From the NCBI GenBank assembly GCA_005790565.1, contig SXUJ01000099.1, forward strand, positions 1 to 35,598: a stretch of DNA of 35,598 nt, given 5' to 3'. Source of the stretch: Planctomycetia bacterium. GTDB lineage: Bacteria > Planctomycetota > Phycisphaerae > Phycisphaerales > SM1A02. Shown piece by piece: positions 1-8,314 of this stretch. The stretch's first letter is position 1. Every line of letters starts with the position of its first letter. Below the pieces are notes generated by a model. It did not search any database and had not been told where the DNA came from. It worked only from the letters and a program-made list of their open reading frames with translations. The translations under genes and the position numbers were made by a program.

Positions 1-510
1 CACTGCATTCCCATCGATCCGTTTTACCTCACATGGAAAGCGAGAGAGACGGGCCACTCGACGCGGTTCATCGAACTCGCTGGTGAAATCAACACGGCAA
101 TGCCTGCGTATGTGATTGACCGCGTCGCCGAAGCACTCAACGATCAGTCGAAGCCCGTGAAGGGGAGTCGAGTGTTGGTGTTGGGGCTCGCGTACAAGGC
201 GGATATCGATGATGTGCGCGAGAGTCCATCGTTCGAACTCATTGAGTTGCTGCAACATCGTGGCGCACGAGTGGAGTACCACGACCCGCACTGTCCCGCG
301 ACTTGGGCGGGGCGACGACATGACTTGCGGATGACCAGCGTCGCACTCACCGCGGCGTCTATCGCTGACTTTGATTGTGTGCTGATCGCTACGGCGCACG
401 CCGCGGTCGATTACGCACTCGTCGCCGAGCACGCGAGGCTGGTGGTCGACACGCGCGATGCCATGCGCACGTACGAATCGCTTCTTGGTGCGCGGCTCGT
501 GCGCGCATGA
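1..510 (+). CDS. Nucleotide-sugar (UDP-sugar) 6-dehydrogenase, C-terminal part (5' truncated by window)
   Basis: The reading frame is open from base 1, so the N-terminal Rossmann domain lies outside the window. It begins with HCIPIDPFYLTWKARE, the catalytic-cysteine loop of UDP-glucose/GDP-mannose dehydrogenases, followed by the helix RFIELAGEIN. The C-terminal UDP-binding domain follows, with VLVLGLAYKADIDDVRESPS and a YHDPHCP strand. This HCIPIDPFYL form is typical of UDP-N-acetylhexosamine dehydrogenases (WbpA/TviB/WecC type), which oxidise C6 twice with NAD+ to give a UDP-N-acetyl-uronic acid in the cytoplasm. Substrate assignment within the family is inference. A GT4 gene starts 24 bp downstream on the same strand, so it heads or sits inside the polysaccharide locus. 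The product may feed the AsnB-type amidotransferase domain encoded further along. Confidence 0.9.
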   Translation, partial: HCIPIDPFYLTWKARETGHSTRFIELAGEINTAMPAYVIDRVAEALNDQSKPVKGSRVLVLGLAYKADIDDVRESPSFELIELLQHRGARVEYHDPHCPATWAGRRHDLRMTSVALTAASIADFDCVLIATAHAAVDYALVAEHARLVVDTRDAMRTYESLLGARLVRA

Positions 511-534
511 GCCGTCCGACCGAGCCTCGCCCCC

Positions 535-1710
535 ATGCGCATTGTGCAAGCCATCACGAACCTCGACCCGAAGCTTGGCGGAACCGCTCGCGCGGCGATT
601 GATCTCGCGACGGCAATGGCGGCGCAAGGGCATAAGGTGGATGTGTTGACCTCACGAGAGTCCGAACTCCCAGTGGGTTGGGGGCAGGGGGTCGACGCAA
701 ACCCACGGAACATCATGGATGCCGGTCCGGACGCGCTCTTGCTCTCGAGTGCGCTTGGTCGCGAAGGAGTGGAGGCGATTCGGCAGGCCGATGTGGTGCA
801 TCTTCATGCGATGTGGGAACCCTTCAACATCCGCGTGGCCGCACTTTGTCGCTCGCTGGATGTCCCGTACATCTCCACGCCACACGGCATGCTCGACGAT
901 TGGTGCATGGCGCAGAAGACTTGGAAGAAACGCACTCACCTCGCAGCGCGCGGAACACTCATGCTTGAGCGCGCCGCGTACGTGCACTGCACCGCGCGAG
1001 CGGAACTCGCGCAAAGCAAGAAATGGTTTCCCAACGGCCGAGGAACGGTGATCGCGAATCTCATGGACCTTGCTCCATTCGAAGTGCTCCCCGGACCCGC
1101 ACTCGCGCACGCGAGATTCCCGAAGTTGTTTGAGACGAAAGTGCGACTACTCTTCCTCGGGCGCGTCACCCCGAAGAAGGGACTCGATGTACTCATTCGA
1201 GCGCTTGCGCTCCTGCGTGCCGAGCAGATTGACGCGAGCATTCTTGTGGTCGGAAACCCTGATGCTCGGTACGGAGCCGAGCTCGAGCAGTGTGCGCTTG
1301 CCGCTGGCGTGACGCAGCATGTGCACTTCCTCGGGCATATTGACGGCGCACTCAAGGTGTCGATCATCGAAGCGTGCGACCTCCTTGTCATCCCCTCAAG
1401 TCAAGAGAACTTCGGCTTCGTGTTCTACGAGGCGCTCGTGTGCCGAACTCCAATCGTGACCACGAATCTCGTTGACACGCATGAGGAACTCTACGAGAGC
1501 GGAGCAGCGACGATCGTCGATCGGAACCCCAAGAGTGTTGCGGATGGCGTGCGCCGCGGTCTCGTCGAGCACGCTCCAAATGCGGCGTGCCGCGCTTGGG
1601 CACGCGATTGGGTGTTTCGCATTTGCAACCCCAAGGCCGTCGCGATGCAATTCGAACGCATGTATGAATCAGCCAGAATGATGCGTGATTCTGCACTCAC
1701 GGGTCTATAA
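535..1710 (+). CDS. Glycosyltransferase family 4 (GT-B fold)
   Basis: A 391-aa retaining GT4/GT1-type glycosyltransferase, cytoplasmic or membrane-associated, that would add a sugar to the lipid-linked repeat unit. The N-terminal domain starts MRIVQAITNLDPKLGGTARA, the usual acceptor-side loop. HLHAMWEP, HGMLDDW and CTARAELAQSKKWFP follow. The second Rossmann domain starts at LLFLGRVTPKKGLDVLI. The E-x7-E nucleotide-sugar motif is ENFGFVFYE, residues 291-299. It follows the UDP-sugar dehydrogenase by 24 bp and is probably cotranscribed. It is clearly paralogous to the GT4 at 11949-13181: both share WEP..N, GMLDDW, CTAR.EL.QSKKWFP and NLMDL. Donor and acceptor cannot be read from the sequence. 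Confidence 0.9.
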   Translation: MRIVQAITNLDPKLGGTARAAIDLATAMAAQGHKVDVLTSRESELPVGWGQGVDANPRNIMDAGPDALLLSSALGREGVEAIRQADVVHLHAMWEPFNIRVAALCRSLDVPYISTPHGMLDDWCMAQKTWKKRTHLAARGTLMLERAAYVHCTARAELAQSKKWFPNGRGTVIANLMDLAPFEVLPGPALAHARFPKLFETKVRLLFLGRVTPKKGLDVLIRALALLRAEQIDASILVVGNPDARYGAELEQCALAAGVTQHVHFLGHIDGALKVSIIEACDLLVIPSSQENFGFVFYEALVCRTPIVTTNLVDTHEELYESGAATIVDRNPKSVADGVRRGLVEHAPNAACRAWARDWVFRICNPKAVAMQFERMYESARMMRDSALTGL

Positions 1711-1838
1711 CACAAGGCCCGCCGACCTTTCCTCCAAACCGGAAGTATGTTGACGCAGTGGGGTTATGGCGACTCCTGACTTCTAGGCACGCCCGCTCCG
1801 AGCTTCATCCATTGTGTTTGATCGTCGATGATTGTTCC

Positions 1839-3836
1839 ATGCCGCGTTCGCTTCGCTCAATCGGTTCCCTCGTGACGATCGTCCAATTGGCGATCGCTCG
1901 CGGCGCGTTCGCAGTCGAGCCGCCGATCATGCGTGTATGGGAAACCGCGAGTGGTGGCAACGGTCACGCCTACGAGAGCCTCACGCTGGAGTCGCCGCAA
2001 TCGTTCGCGCAGGCACAAGTCACCGCAGAACGACGCGGCGCTCGACTTGTCCTGCCCAACTCACCAAGCGAACAGGCATTCGTCCGCACACTCTTGCTTG
2101 ATTCTGCACTTTCCTCGTCGTGGATCGATGGCTGGCGCGATCCGGATTGGAGGCCGGGCATCCTCGACTCCGCGAGTGTTCCTGCTGCTTGGCTTCGAGA
2201 GTGTGGAGTCGACAGAACACTCGACATCGTGTTGGTCGGTGATAGCAATGTGTTGTTTCGCACGACCGGATGGGATCACGGATTCCAGGCCGCGCTCGCG
2301 AGCCACAATTTCTTGTGTGCTGCCATTGGTCCCACCTCCTTCAATCATGACGGCGGCTCCGCGGGCTGGCGTTGGTCAAAATTCATCACACCCCACGGCG
2401 AGTGGCCGCCGGAGTTTGGAAACGCGGCGACTTCAACGCTTCACGCGCCCGCAGGACTTGCGCAACATCACGACTTCCCGAATGGCTTCCCAAACACGGG
2501 TGCCGGTTACACCTGGCTGTCGAGCGGAAGTGCGTCGGTGTTGGGCGGCGTTGACATTGCTGCAAACCATCCATTCATCGCAGACGCCGCGCCCATCGAG
2601 TTCCGGATTCGGCATGGACTTCTGCCTGGTGGCGGCAGTGTCTGCCCGACTGCCTGGCGAAACTACTCCTCCGAGCACATCTCCAACGGCTGCGTGCTGT
2701 GCGAGTCGCCTGTCACACAGATGGCAGAATCATCACTCTCGATTTCTGGCGCGTTTGGCAAGGGCTCGGGATTCCGGTTCACACTTGATAGCGGGTCCGG
2801 ACTTGTCGCGCCGGTCTTTCTTTCATGGGCTTCGGTTGAACGGACCGACGCGACACATGGTTGGGCGGTGAGCGTGCTCGATTGGCATAGCGGCGGAACC
2901 ACTCGCGATATCGCCGATGACATCGATAGTTTCGAAGGCACGACCGCGAGTGATTGGGTCACGCTCCTGCGTGCAAGACAGGCACGCCGCGGACAAGCCG
3001 CGCGAGTGCTCTTCGTTCTCTCTACGGGTATGAATGACACGCCACTCACCGTCGATGATCACGAAACTGCCCTCCGACGCATGATCACGAGCCTTGATGC
3101 GGCTTGGACTGCGGCCGGCGGATCAAGCACAGAGACAGCTTTTCTCATCAAGACATCTCATGATCCGCAACTGGGCGGCAGCAGTGCCCGTTTCGAAGCG
3201 CTCCGTGCTCGCGCGCGACTCGTCGCGGCTGAGCGAGACGACACCGCAAGCGTCGATCTTGGCAAGATCTTCATGCGACCGCTTTTCTTCCCGCACGACA
3301 ATGGTGGCGCTGCGCACCTCACGACACTTGGATACGAGCGCCTCTCCACATACATCGTGGACGCGGCACTCGGCGCGCAAGGATCGGGGTGTGGGTGGCA
3401 GTGGGGGGGCGGGGTCGAGCCATCCAAGATTCCGTGGGACGCTTCCTATCACGACGAGTGCGAGCCGGCGGGCGCGTCCATCGTGGTTACCCCCAAAGGC
3501 GCAGGCGTCTGGGTTGCACGTGCGGCGACGGAAGGACTTCGCTCGCTCGTCTTGGAGTACGACCGCGACTGCGACTTTGATGGCGTCATTGATCGGATTG
3601 CGATCGAACTTAGTCTCGTACTTGACGCCAACGGAGACAGGATTCCAGATATCTGCCAGTGCCTTGGTGATCTCAACTTCGACGGCACGGTCGACAGTGC
3701 AGATCTCGTCATGTTGCTCAGTGACTGGGACCTTGACTCGGCCGCCGACTTTGATGGCTCCAATCGCGTGGATGCCGCTGACCTTGTCACCCTCATTGGC
3801 GAGTGGGGGCCTTGTCTGCCCGCTCAAGGTCGCTAA
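1839..3836 (+). CDS. Secreted SGNH-hydrolase-like protein with C-type-lectin-like N-terminus and dockerin-like EF-hand tail
   Basis: The frame opens at 1758, but ATG 1839 gives a good signal peptide (MPRSLRSIGSLVTIVQLAIA.RGAFA), so that start is preferred (665 aa). Residues ~38-105 (GNGHAYESL, then SFAQAQ..A.RRGARLVL and SEQAFV) resemble the start of a C-type-lectin-like domain. An SGNH/GDSL-like core follows, with a GDS block at residues 134-136, GMND at 397-400 and a DxxxxxH block at 487-493 (DNGGAAH). The tail has DANGDRIPDICQC, a planctomycete-type calcium motif, then two dockerin-like EF-hands (DLNFDGTVDSADL and DFDGSNRVDAADL). It is probably exported and calcium-binding, and might deacylate or bind the polysaccharide. 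The hydrolase call rests on motifs only. The lectin resemblance is weak because the SGNH block interrupts it. Confidence 0.75.
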   Translation: MPRSLRSIGSLVTIVQLAIARGAFAVEPPIMRVWETASGGNGHAYESLTLESPQSFAQAQVTAERRGARLVLPNSPSEQAFVRTLLLDSALSSSWIDGWRDPDWRPGILDSASVPAAWLRECGVDRTLDIVLVGDSNVLFRTTGWDHGFQAALASHNFLCAAIGPTSFNHDGGSAGWRWSKFITPHGEWPPEFGNAATSTLHAPAGLAQHHDFPNGFPNTGAGYTWLSSGSASVLGGVDIAANHPFIADAAPIEFRIRHGLLPGGGSVCPTAWRNYSSEHISNGCVLCESPVTQMAESSLSISGAFGKGSGFRFTLDSGSGLVAPVFLSWASVERTDATHGWAVSVLDWHSGGTTRDIADDIDSFEGTTASDWVTLLRARQARRGQAARVLFVLSTGMNDTPLTVDDHETALRRMITSLDAAWTAAGGSSTETAFLIKTSHDPQLGGSSARFEALRARARLVAAERDDTASVDLGKIFMRPLFFPHDNGGAAHLTTLGYERLSTYIVDAALGAQGSGCGWQWGGGVEPSKIPWDASYHDECEPAGASIVVTPKGAGVWVARAATEGLRSLVLEYDRDCDFDGVIDRIAIELSLVLDANGDRIPDICQCLGDLNFDGTVDSADLVMLLSDWDLDSAADFDGSNRVDAADLVTLIGEWGPCLPAQGR

Positions 3837-3907
3837 GCGCCAGCTGACCCCAAGAACTTCGCAAGCCGACTTCAACCCTCGCTGAAGACGCTTCTTGAAC
3901 CGAGCCG

Positions 3908-5395
3908 ATGAAACGGTACCGAACTGCCTTACCGCAGCGTTGTTCTGTCGCACAATCGGATTCACCCTTGCAAAGCTCTCTGCCAGAACTCGGCCCCGTC
4001 GAAGTGCTGTTGATGCTCGTCGCGGTGCCAGTCGTCGTACTCCTCGCGCTGATGTCGCGAAGGAGCCTGCTCCTGATGTTGGGCGGCTTACTCTTCCTCG
4101 CGTCCATCGGCGTCGCCCGCGACTGGCGAGGCTCCATCTATGGCTCGTGGCTGCTCCCACTCCAGAACGCGCGCAATGTAGTGTTCGCAGGCCTGTCGGT
4201 GCTTCTCCTGCTCGGCGCGATGCCGATGATCGGAAACTCTCGCGTTGGACGCCCTCCGTTTGTCGCGTGGATCATCCTTGCGATCGGACTCTATCAAGGC
4301 TTCATGCGCATAACACATGAAGGTGCGGAAGCGGGCTTGATCTCCATGGCGTTCGCGATCGCGACGATCGTGCCCATTATGTTCATCCTCCCATCGCTCA
4401 TCCGCGACCGCGAGGACATTCGAGACTACTCATTCGTCGTCGGTGTCGGATTCTTGCTCTTCGTTGGCGCGTGCGTCATCCAAGCAGGGCTTGAACCCAG
4501 TCGCCTCACGATCGGGTTACAAGATCGATTCATCGGTGTTGCCGCGAATCCACAGCACGCGGGAACGATTGCAGCGGGCTGCATGATCTTCGCCGCGTGG
4601 CGCATTTGGGGAGAGCCGCTCGCGCGCGGAGTCCCGCTCTGGATCATCGTCTTCGGCGCGTGCGGAGTGGCCATCCTCCTCACAGGCTCACGAACTGCGA
4701 TCGCAATGGCGGGTGTCGGCATCCTCGTGCTCGCCTATCGTCGCGCGGGCCGATCGATCCTCATTCTGCCGATCGGCATCGCGCTCGCTTTCGCAGCGCT
4801 CAAGATCGCGGAAACGCTTGGTATCGATCTTCCTCTCGCACGCCTGACGGAAGGCGGCGATACGCGCTCGGTGGCATGGGCCGAACTCCTCGCAGACTTC
4901 AGATCCTCGCCAATCGCTGGAATCGGAATGGGTGAGCTCGAGATGAGCGAGAATAGTTTCCTCTTTGGAGCGGCATCGTTCGGGATTGGAATGCTCCTGC
5001 TCACGCTGCTCCTCGCCGTCGCGATCCTCGCGCAATGTGTCGCAATCTTCCGCGCAACGCTTCCCTACCGACGACTCCGTCCCTCTGCAGATCTCGTGAT
5101 CGGATTCAACCTCGCGTATCTCTTCGGAGCAAACTTCGAGGGGTACATCATGAGTCGAAACTCGGGGGCAATGATCCTCATCCTCATCTCAAGTTCGCTT
5201 GCGAGCGTGCTGCTCTCGGCAATTGCAAGCGCGGAGTCGAGTGGCGATCCCGATTTCGCCTTAGCGTGGGGGCTCGATGAGCTCGTCCTCTCGGACGAAG
5301 AGATTGCGGCGGAAGATGAAGAAGAAGGTGACTTCAACACCGATTCTGAGGACGCAGCGCCGATTGAGGGTGTGAAAAGCGCACACCAAGCCTAG
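3908..5395 (+). CDS. O-antigen ligase/polymerase family integral membrane protein (Wzy_C-like)
   Basis: A 495-aa polytopic inner-membrane protein with roughly ten or more hydrophobic segments. The signature LTGSRTA at residues 258-264, followed by a transmembrane helix and YRRAGR, is the core of the Wzy_C / O-antigen ligase family. Such proteins polymerise undecaprenyl-linked repeat units (Wzy) or ligate glycan to an acceptor (WaaL) on the periplasmic side. In this locus, with a flippase domain and no lipid-A genes, the polymerase role is the better guess. The C-terminus ends in an unusually acidic cytoplasmic-like tail (DEEIAAEDEEEGDFN). The first ~30 residues before the first membrane segment are polar, so the true start could be slightly downstream. 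The 71-bp gap from the upstream gene allows cotranscription. Confidence 0.8.
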   Translation: MKRYRTALPQRCSVAQSDSPLQSSLPELGPVEVLLMLVAVPVVVLLALMSRRSLLLMLGGLLFLASIGVARDWRGSIYGSWLLPLQNARNVVFAGLSVLLLLGAMPMIGNSRVGRPPFVAWIILAIGLYQGFMRITHEGAEAGLISMAFAIATIVPIMFILPSLIRDREDIRDYSFVVGVGFLLFVGACVIQAGLEPSRLTIGLQDRFIGVAANPQHAGTIAAGCMIFAAWRIWGEPLARGVPLWIIVFGACGVAILLTGSRTAIAMAGVGILVLAYRRAGRSILILPIGIALAFAALKIAETLGIDLPLARLTEGGDTRSVAWAELLADFRSSPIAGIGMGELEMSENSFLFGAASFGIGMLLLTLLLAVAILAQCVAIFRATLPYRRLRPSADLVIGFNLAYLFGANFEGYIMSRNSGAMILILISSSLASVLLSAIASAESSGDPDFALAWGLDELVLSDEEIAAEDEEEGDFNTDSEDAAPIEGVKSAHQA

Positions 5396-5541
5396 TTTCA
5401 CCCATGAAACCAGTCCTCCACGAACTTGGGGCAGATCTCTCTGCGTAGACCACTTGACTCGCTCCTTTTTGAATGTGACCTTCGACATGGTGTGGAAGAG
5501 GTTGTCATCAGTCGTCCATTGTCGCGAAGGGGTCCAAAGCT

Positions 5542-7110
5542 ATGTTGAGCATTCTGTTCTCCGCATCGATCGCGCTCACACTCGGAATGCAGAGCGCGCA
5601 GACCTCTTCCGTGAAATCGATGAAGGCTGCCGGCGCGAAGACGATCGCGCCGGTTGTGGCGCCCCGCCCGAGCGAACCTTCGGCTGCGCCTGGGATCTGG
5701 GCTGCAACTTGGAGTTCGGTGCCAGGGGGACTGCGCTATGTCACGCCGATGATCTGGTTGCGCGACCTGCGGAGTGGATTTGAGACCTTCGGAGTCTCAG
5801 GTAGCCAAGCGCTTCCCGTCGATCGCGTCGCGCAGGAGCTTCGGCAACTCCCCAAGGGTCGACGCGCGCTTCACCTGTGGTACTACCGCGATGATTTGTT
5901 CACGGATCCAAGTGACAAAGTTCCGCAACTCGCAAGTGGTGTTCGAACGCCATGGCCAACCAATGCGGAAACGAAGATTCGAACGCAGTGGACTGCAGCA
6001 CTGAGCGCGCTCTCAACCGCGGGCGCGAAACCAGAGGTTCTCATTCTCGATAATGAGGAAGCGGGCCACCTCACCAATTGGCATCTCACGGCCGCGCAGA
6101 TTTCCGTGCTCATGGACGATGCTCGGTTCAATGACGCGATGCTTATGTCCACGACTTCCTCTGTCAGTAGCATCGTGAAACCATACATCGGTGCAACCTA
6201 CGCGGGCCCTCACAGTGGCTCCGGCTACCTCGCGTGGAATCTCGTCATTCAGTCGATTGCGAATCAAGCGATTGACCGTGCCATTTGGCAGCCCGCGCGC
6301 GCTCGCTTCCCAGAACTCAAGGGAAGCAACTATCAGGGGTCCAAGATCTCGGTTGGAGAAGCAAGTTCAGACTTCAATGGCCACGCCCAACCACTCAACA
6401 ATCGATTCGGGACCGCGAGTGCGCCCGCGCTCTACGGTCTACTCGACGGCGCTGCGCGCTACTGCTCGATCGATTCCGCCGATCGCACACGTTTGCGACT
6501 TGGAGCGGGCGGAACGCCCATCGGGAAGAGTGCGTGGATGGCATTTCTGATGGATGTCCAAGTTGGGCGCTCCGTTCGGCGCAGCGACGCAAACCCAATG
6601 CACCCCTGGATCGCGTCTCCAAGCTGGCGCGGCGATACGGAGGGAACGGCGTGCTACAAGTTGGACCCTCGTTACTACGACGAAATGGTGCGACATGTCG
6701 CGCTGTTGCGGACCGAAACCTTCATGCTGTGGAACCCGCCGGAACTTGTGGGCGGCGTGGAGTCAACGATTTCGCGTGACCGTCGACACGCAGAGGGCCG
6801 TGCTCTCGATCTCGTACTGAGCGACATCAATCGTCGCCTCGGTGACAAACTTGCAGAGCCACTCGACTCGTCGCGGCTCGCGTGGGATTCTCGCATCATC
6901 GCAACCGGTGCCAAAGTTGGCACGAATGCCTATCTTTGGCGCGTCACCGCGAAGCCAGAAGTCCGCTCGTTCCAAGTAGGAAGTGGTGGACCAATTGTGC
7001 AGATCCCCGTCGGCGCAGTCGGAGCATGGATCACATCGGCGCGCGCTGAATTGCCTACTCTACGCGCCATTGGCGGCGAGAACACCGCGATTGCGGGAGT
7101 GACTCCGTGA
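5542..7110 (+). CDS. Secreted protein of unknown function, possibly a TIM-barrel hydrolase-like fold
   Basis: I do not recognise this 522-aa protein. It starts with a short signal-peptide-like segment (MLSILFSASIALTLG, then a polar stretch), so it is likely exported. The body has beta-strand/helix alternation reminiscent of glycoside-hydrolase barrels. HLWYYRDD sits at ~111-118. VLILDNEEAG at ~166-175 has an acidic cluster at a strand end. FMLWNPPEL lies near residue 395. These are suggestive only. The last ~100 residues look like a beta-sandwich (YLWRVTAKPEVRSFQV, IVQIPVGAVGAWI). It lies inside the polysaccharide locus, 146 bp after the Wzy-like gene and convergent with gmd. A role in trimming or binding the polymer would fit but is inference from position. 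Confidence 0.65.
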   Translation: MLSILFSASIALTLGMQSAQTSSVKSMKAAGAKTIAPVVAPRPSEPSAAPGIWAATWSSVPGGLRYVTPMIWLRDLRSGFETFGVSGSQALPVDRVAQELRQLPKGRRALHLWYYRDDLFTDPSDKVPQLASGVRTPWPTNAETKIRTQWTAALSALSTAGAKPEVLILDNEEAGHLTNWHLTAAQISVLMDDARFNDAMLMSTTSSVSSIVKPYIGATYAGPHSGSGYLAWNLVIQSIANQAIDRAIWQPARARFPELKGSNYQGSKISVGEASSDFNGHAQPLNNRFGTASAPALYGLLDGAARYCSIDSADRTRLRLGAGGTPIGKSAWMAFLMDVQVGRSVRRSDANPMHPWIASPSWRGDTEGTACYKLDPRYYDEMVRHVALLRTETFMLWNPPELVGGVESTISRDRRHAEGRALDLVLSDINRRLGDKLAEPLDSSRLAWDSRIIATGAKVGTNAYLWRVTAKPEVRSFQVGSGGPIVQIPVGAVGAWITSARAELPTLRAIGGENTAIAGVTP

Positions 7111-7139
7111 TCAGGCGAACTCTGCGCAAGTTGTGATCG

Positions 7140-8183
7140 TCAGCCTTGACCTTGATTGACTGAGACATCGTGCCCAGCAGCGCGAAGAGTCTGCTCGCGC
7201 TTGGCGAGCTCCAAGTCGTGCTCGACCATCATGCGCGCAAGCTCTTCCACCGAAGTCTTCGGAACCCACCCAAGTTTCGTCCGAGCCTTGGTCATGTCGC
7301 CAAGCAACTGCTCCACTTCCGCAGGTCGGAAGTAACGCGGATCAACTTCGACAAACTCTTGGTAATCGAGACCGAGCTGTCGAAACGAAAGCTCGCAAAA
7401 TTCGCGTACGGAAATCATCTTGCCTGTGGAGATGACGAAATCATCGGGCTCGTTCTGCTGCAACATGAGCCACATCGCCTCGACATAGTCTCCGGCATAT
7501 CCCCAGTCGCGAAGCGCGTCGAGATTGCCAAGGAAGAGCTTCTTCTGCAAGCCCAGCTTGATGCGGCAAGCCGCGCGCGTGATCTTGCGCGTAACGAAAG
7601 TCTCTCCGCGGCGCGGGCTTTCGTGATTGAACAGAATCCCGCATGAAGCATGCATGCCGTAACTCTCGCGATAGTTGACCGTGATCCAGTGCGCGTACAA
7701 CTTGGCGCATCCATACGGGGATCGCGGCCAGAACGGCGTCGTCTCCCTCTGTGGAACTTCCTGTACCTTGCCAAACATCTCGCTCGAAGACGCTTGATAA
7801 AAGCGCACGCGTTTGCCAGACCAATCTTGGTAGATGCGCACCGCGTCAAGCAACTTGAGAACCCCAGTGGCGACAACATCCGTAGTGAACACGGGCTGAT
7901 CAAACGAAACACGCACATGACTCTGCGCGGCGAGGTTGTAAACCTCGTCCGGTTTCACTTCTTGGACGATCCGCCCCAGCCCGTTCGCGTCCGCAAGGTC
8001 GCCATAGTGAAGGCGTAATCGCGATGCCTCGTGCGGATCGCGATAGACATGATCGATGCGCTCAGTGTTGAAACTCGACGACCGGCGAATGATCCCGTGC
8101 ACTTCGTACCCCTTGGAAAGGAGAAGTTCAGTGAGGTAACTGCCGTCTTGACCAGTGATGCCGGTGATGAGCGCGCGCTTCAT
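7140..8183 (-). CDS. gmd: GDP-mannose 4,6-dehydratase
   Basis: A 347-aa short-chain dehydrogenase/reductase of the extended type, full length for Gmd. It converts GDP-D-mannose to GDP-4-keto-6-deoxy-D-mannose in the cytoplasm, the first committed step to GDP-L-fucose. The NADP-binding motif is [10 protein letters not shown] at residues 8-17. The specificity loop [15 protein letters not shown] follows. The catalytic residues are in SSSEMFG (~132-138) and Y157-x3-K161 ([12 protein letters not shown]). [16 protein letters not shown] is the characteristic Gmd substrate loop. It lies 131 bp downstream of the AsnB-flippase fusion on the same strand and is probably transcribed with it. Its partner, the GDP-fucose synthase, is at 13233-14234 on the opposite strand, so the two fucose-pathway genes are split between divergent units. 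Confidence 0.96.
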   Translation of the reverse strand: MKRALITGITGQDGSYLTELLLSKGYEVHGIIRRSSSFNTERIDHVYRDPHEASRLRLHYGDLADANGLGRIVQEVKPDEVYNLAAQSHVRVSFDQPVFTTDVVATGVLKLLDAVRIYQDWSGKRVRFYQASSSEMFGKVQEVPQRETTPFWPRSPYGCAKLYAHWITVNYRESYGMHASCGILFNHESPRRGETFVTRKITRAACRIKLGLQKKLFLGNLDALRDWGYAGDYVEAMWLMLQQNEPDDFVISTGKMISVREFCELSFRQLGLDYQEFVEVDPRYFRPAEVEQLLGDMTKARTKLGWVPKTSVEELARMMVEHDLELAKREQTLRAAGHDVSVNQGQG

Positions 8184-8314
8184 AGTTGCAAAGTTTAGGG
8201 GTGTGAACGAGTCAGCAGGGGGTCTGGGAAATCATTCTTCGACGCTTCGAACCGACGGCTTGAATGGCGAGACGAGAACCGCCGTCAGCGCGCTCCTGAC
8301 CCGCGTAACCGAGA

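Noticed and set aside
1750-1780. TTGACG hexamer upstream of the SGNH gene as a promoter -35
   Set aside because: No -10-like hexamer at 16-18 bp spacing.
1933-2871. Plus-strand open frame (312 codons) inside the SGNH/dockerin gene
   Set aside because: Arg/Ser-rich shadow of a frame with signal peptide, SGNH blocks and EF-hands.
3123-4160. Minus-strand open frame (345 codons) spanning the 3' end of the SGNH gene and start of the Wzy-like gene
   Set aside because: No recognisable motif, crosses two good plus-strand genes and their intergenic gap, and has Arg-rich composition.
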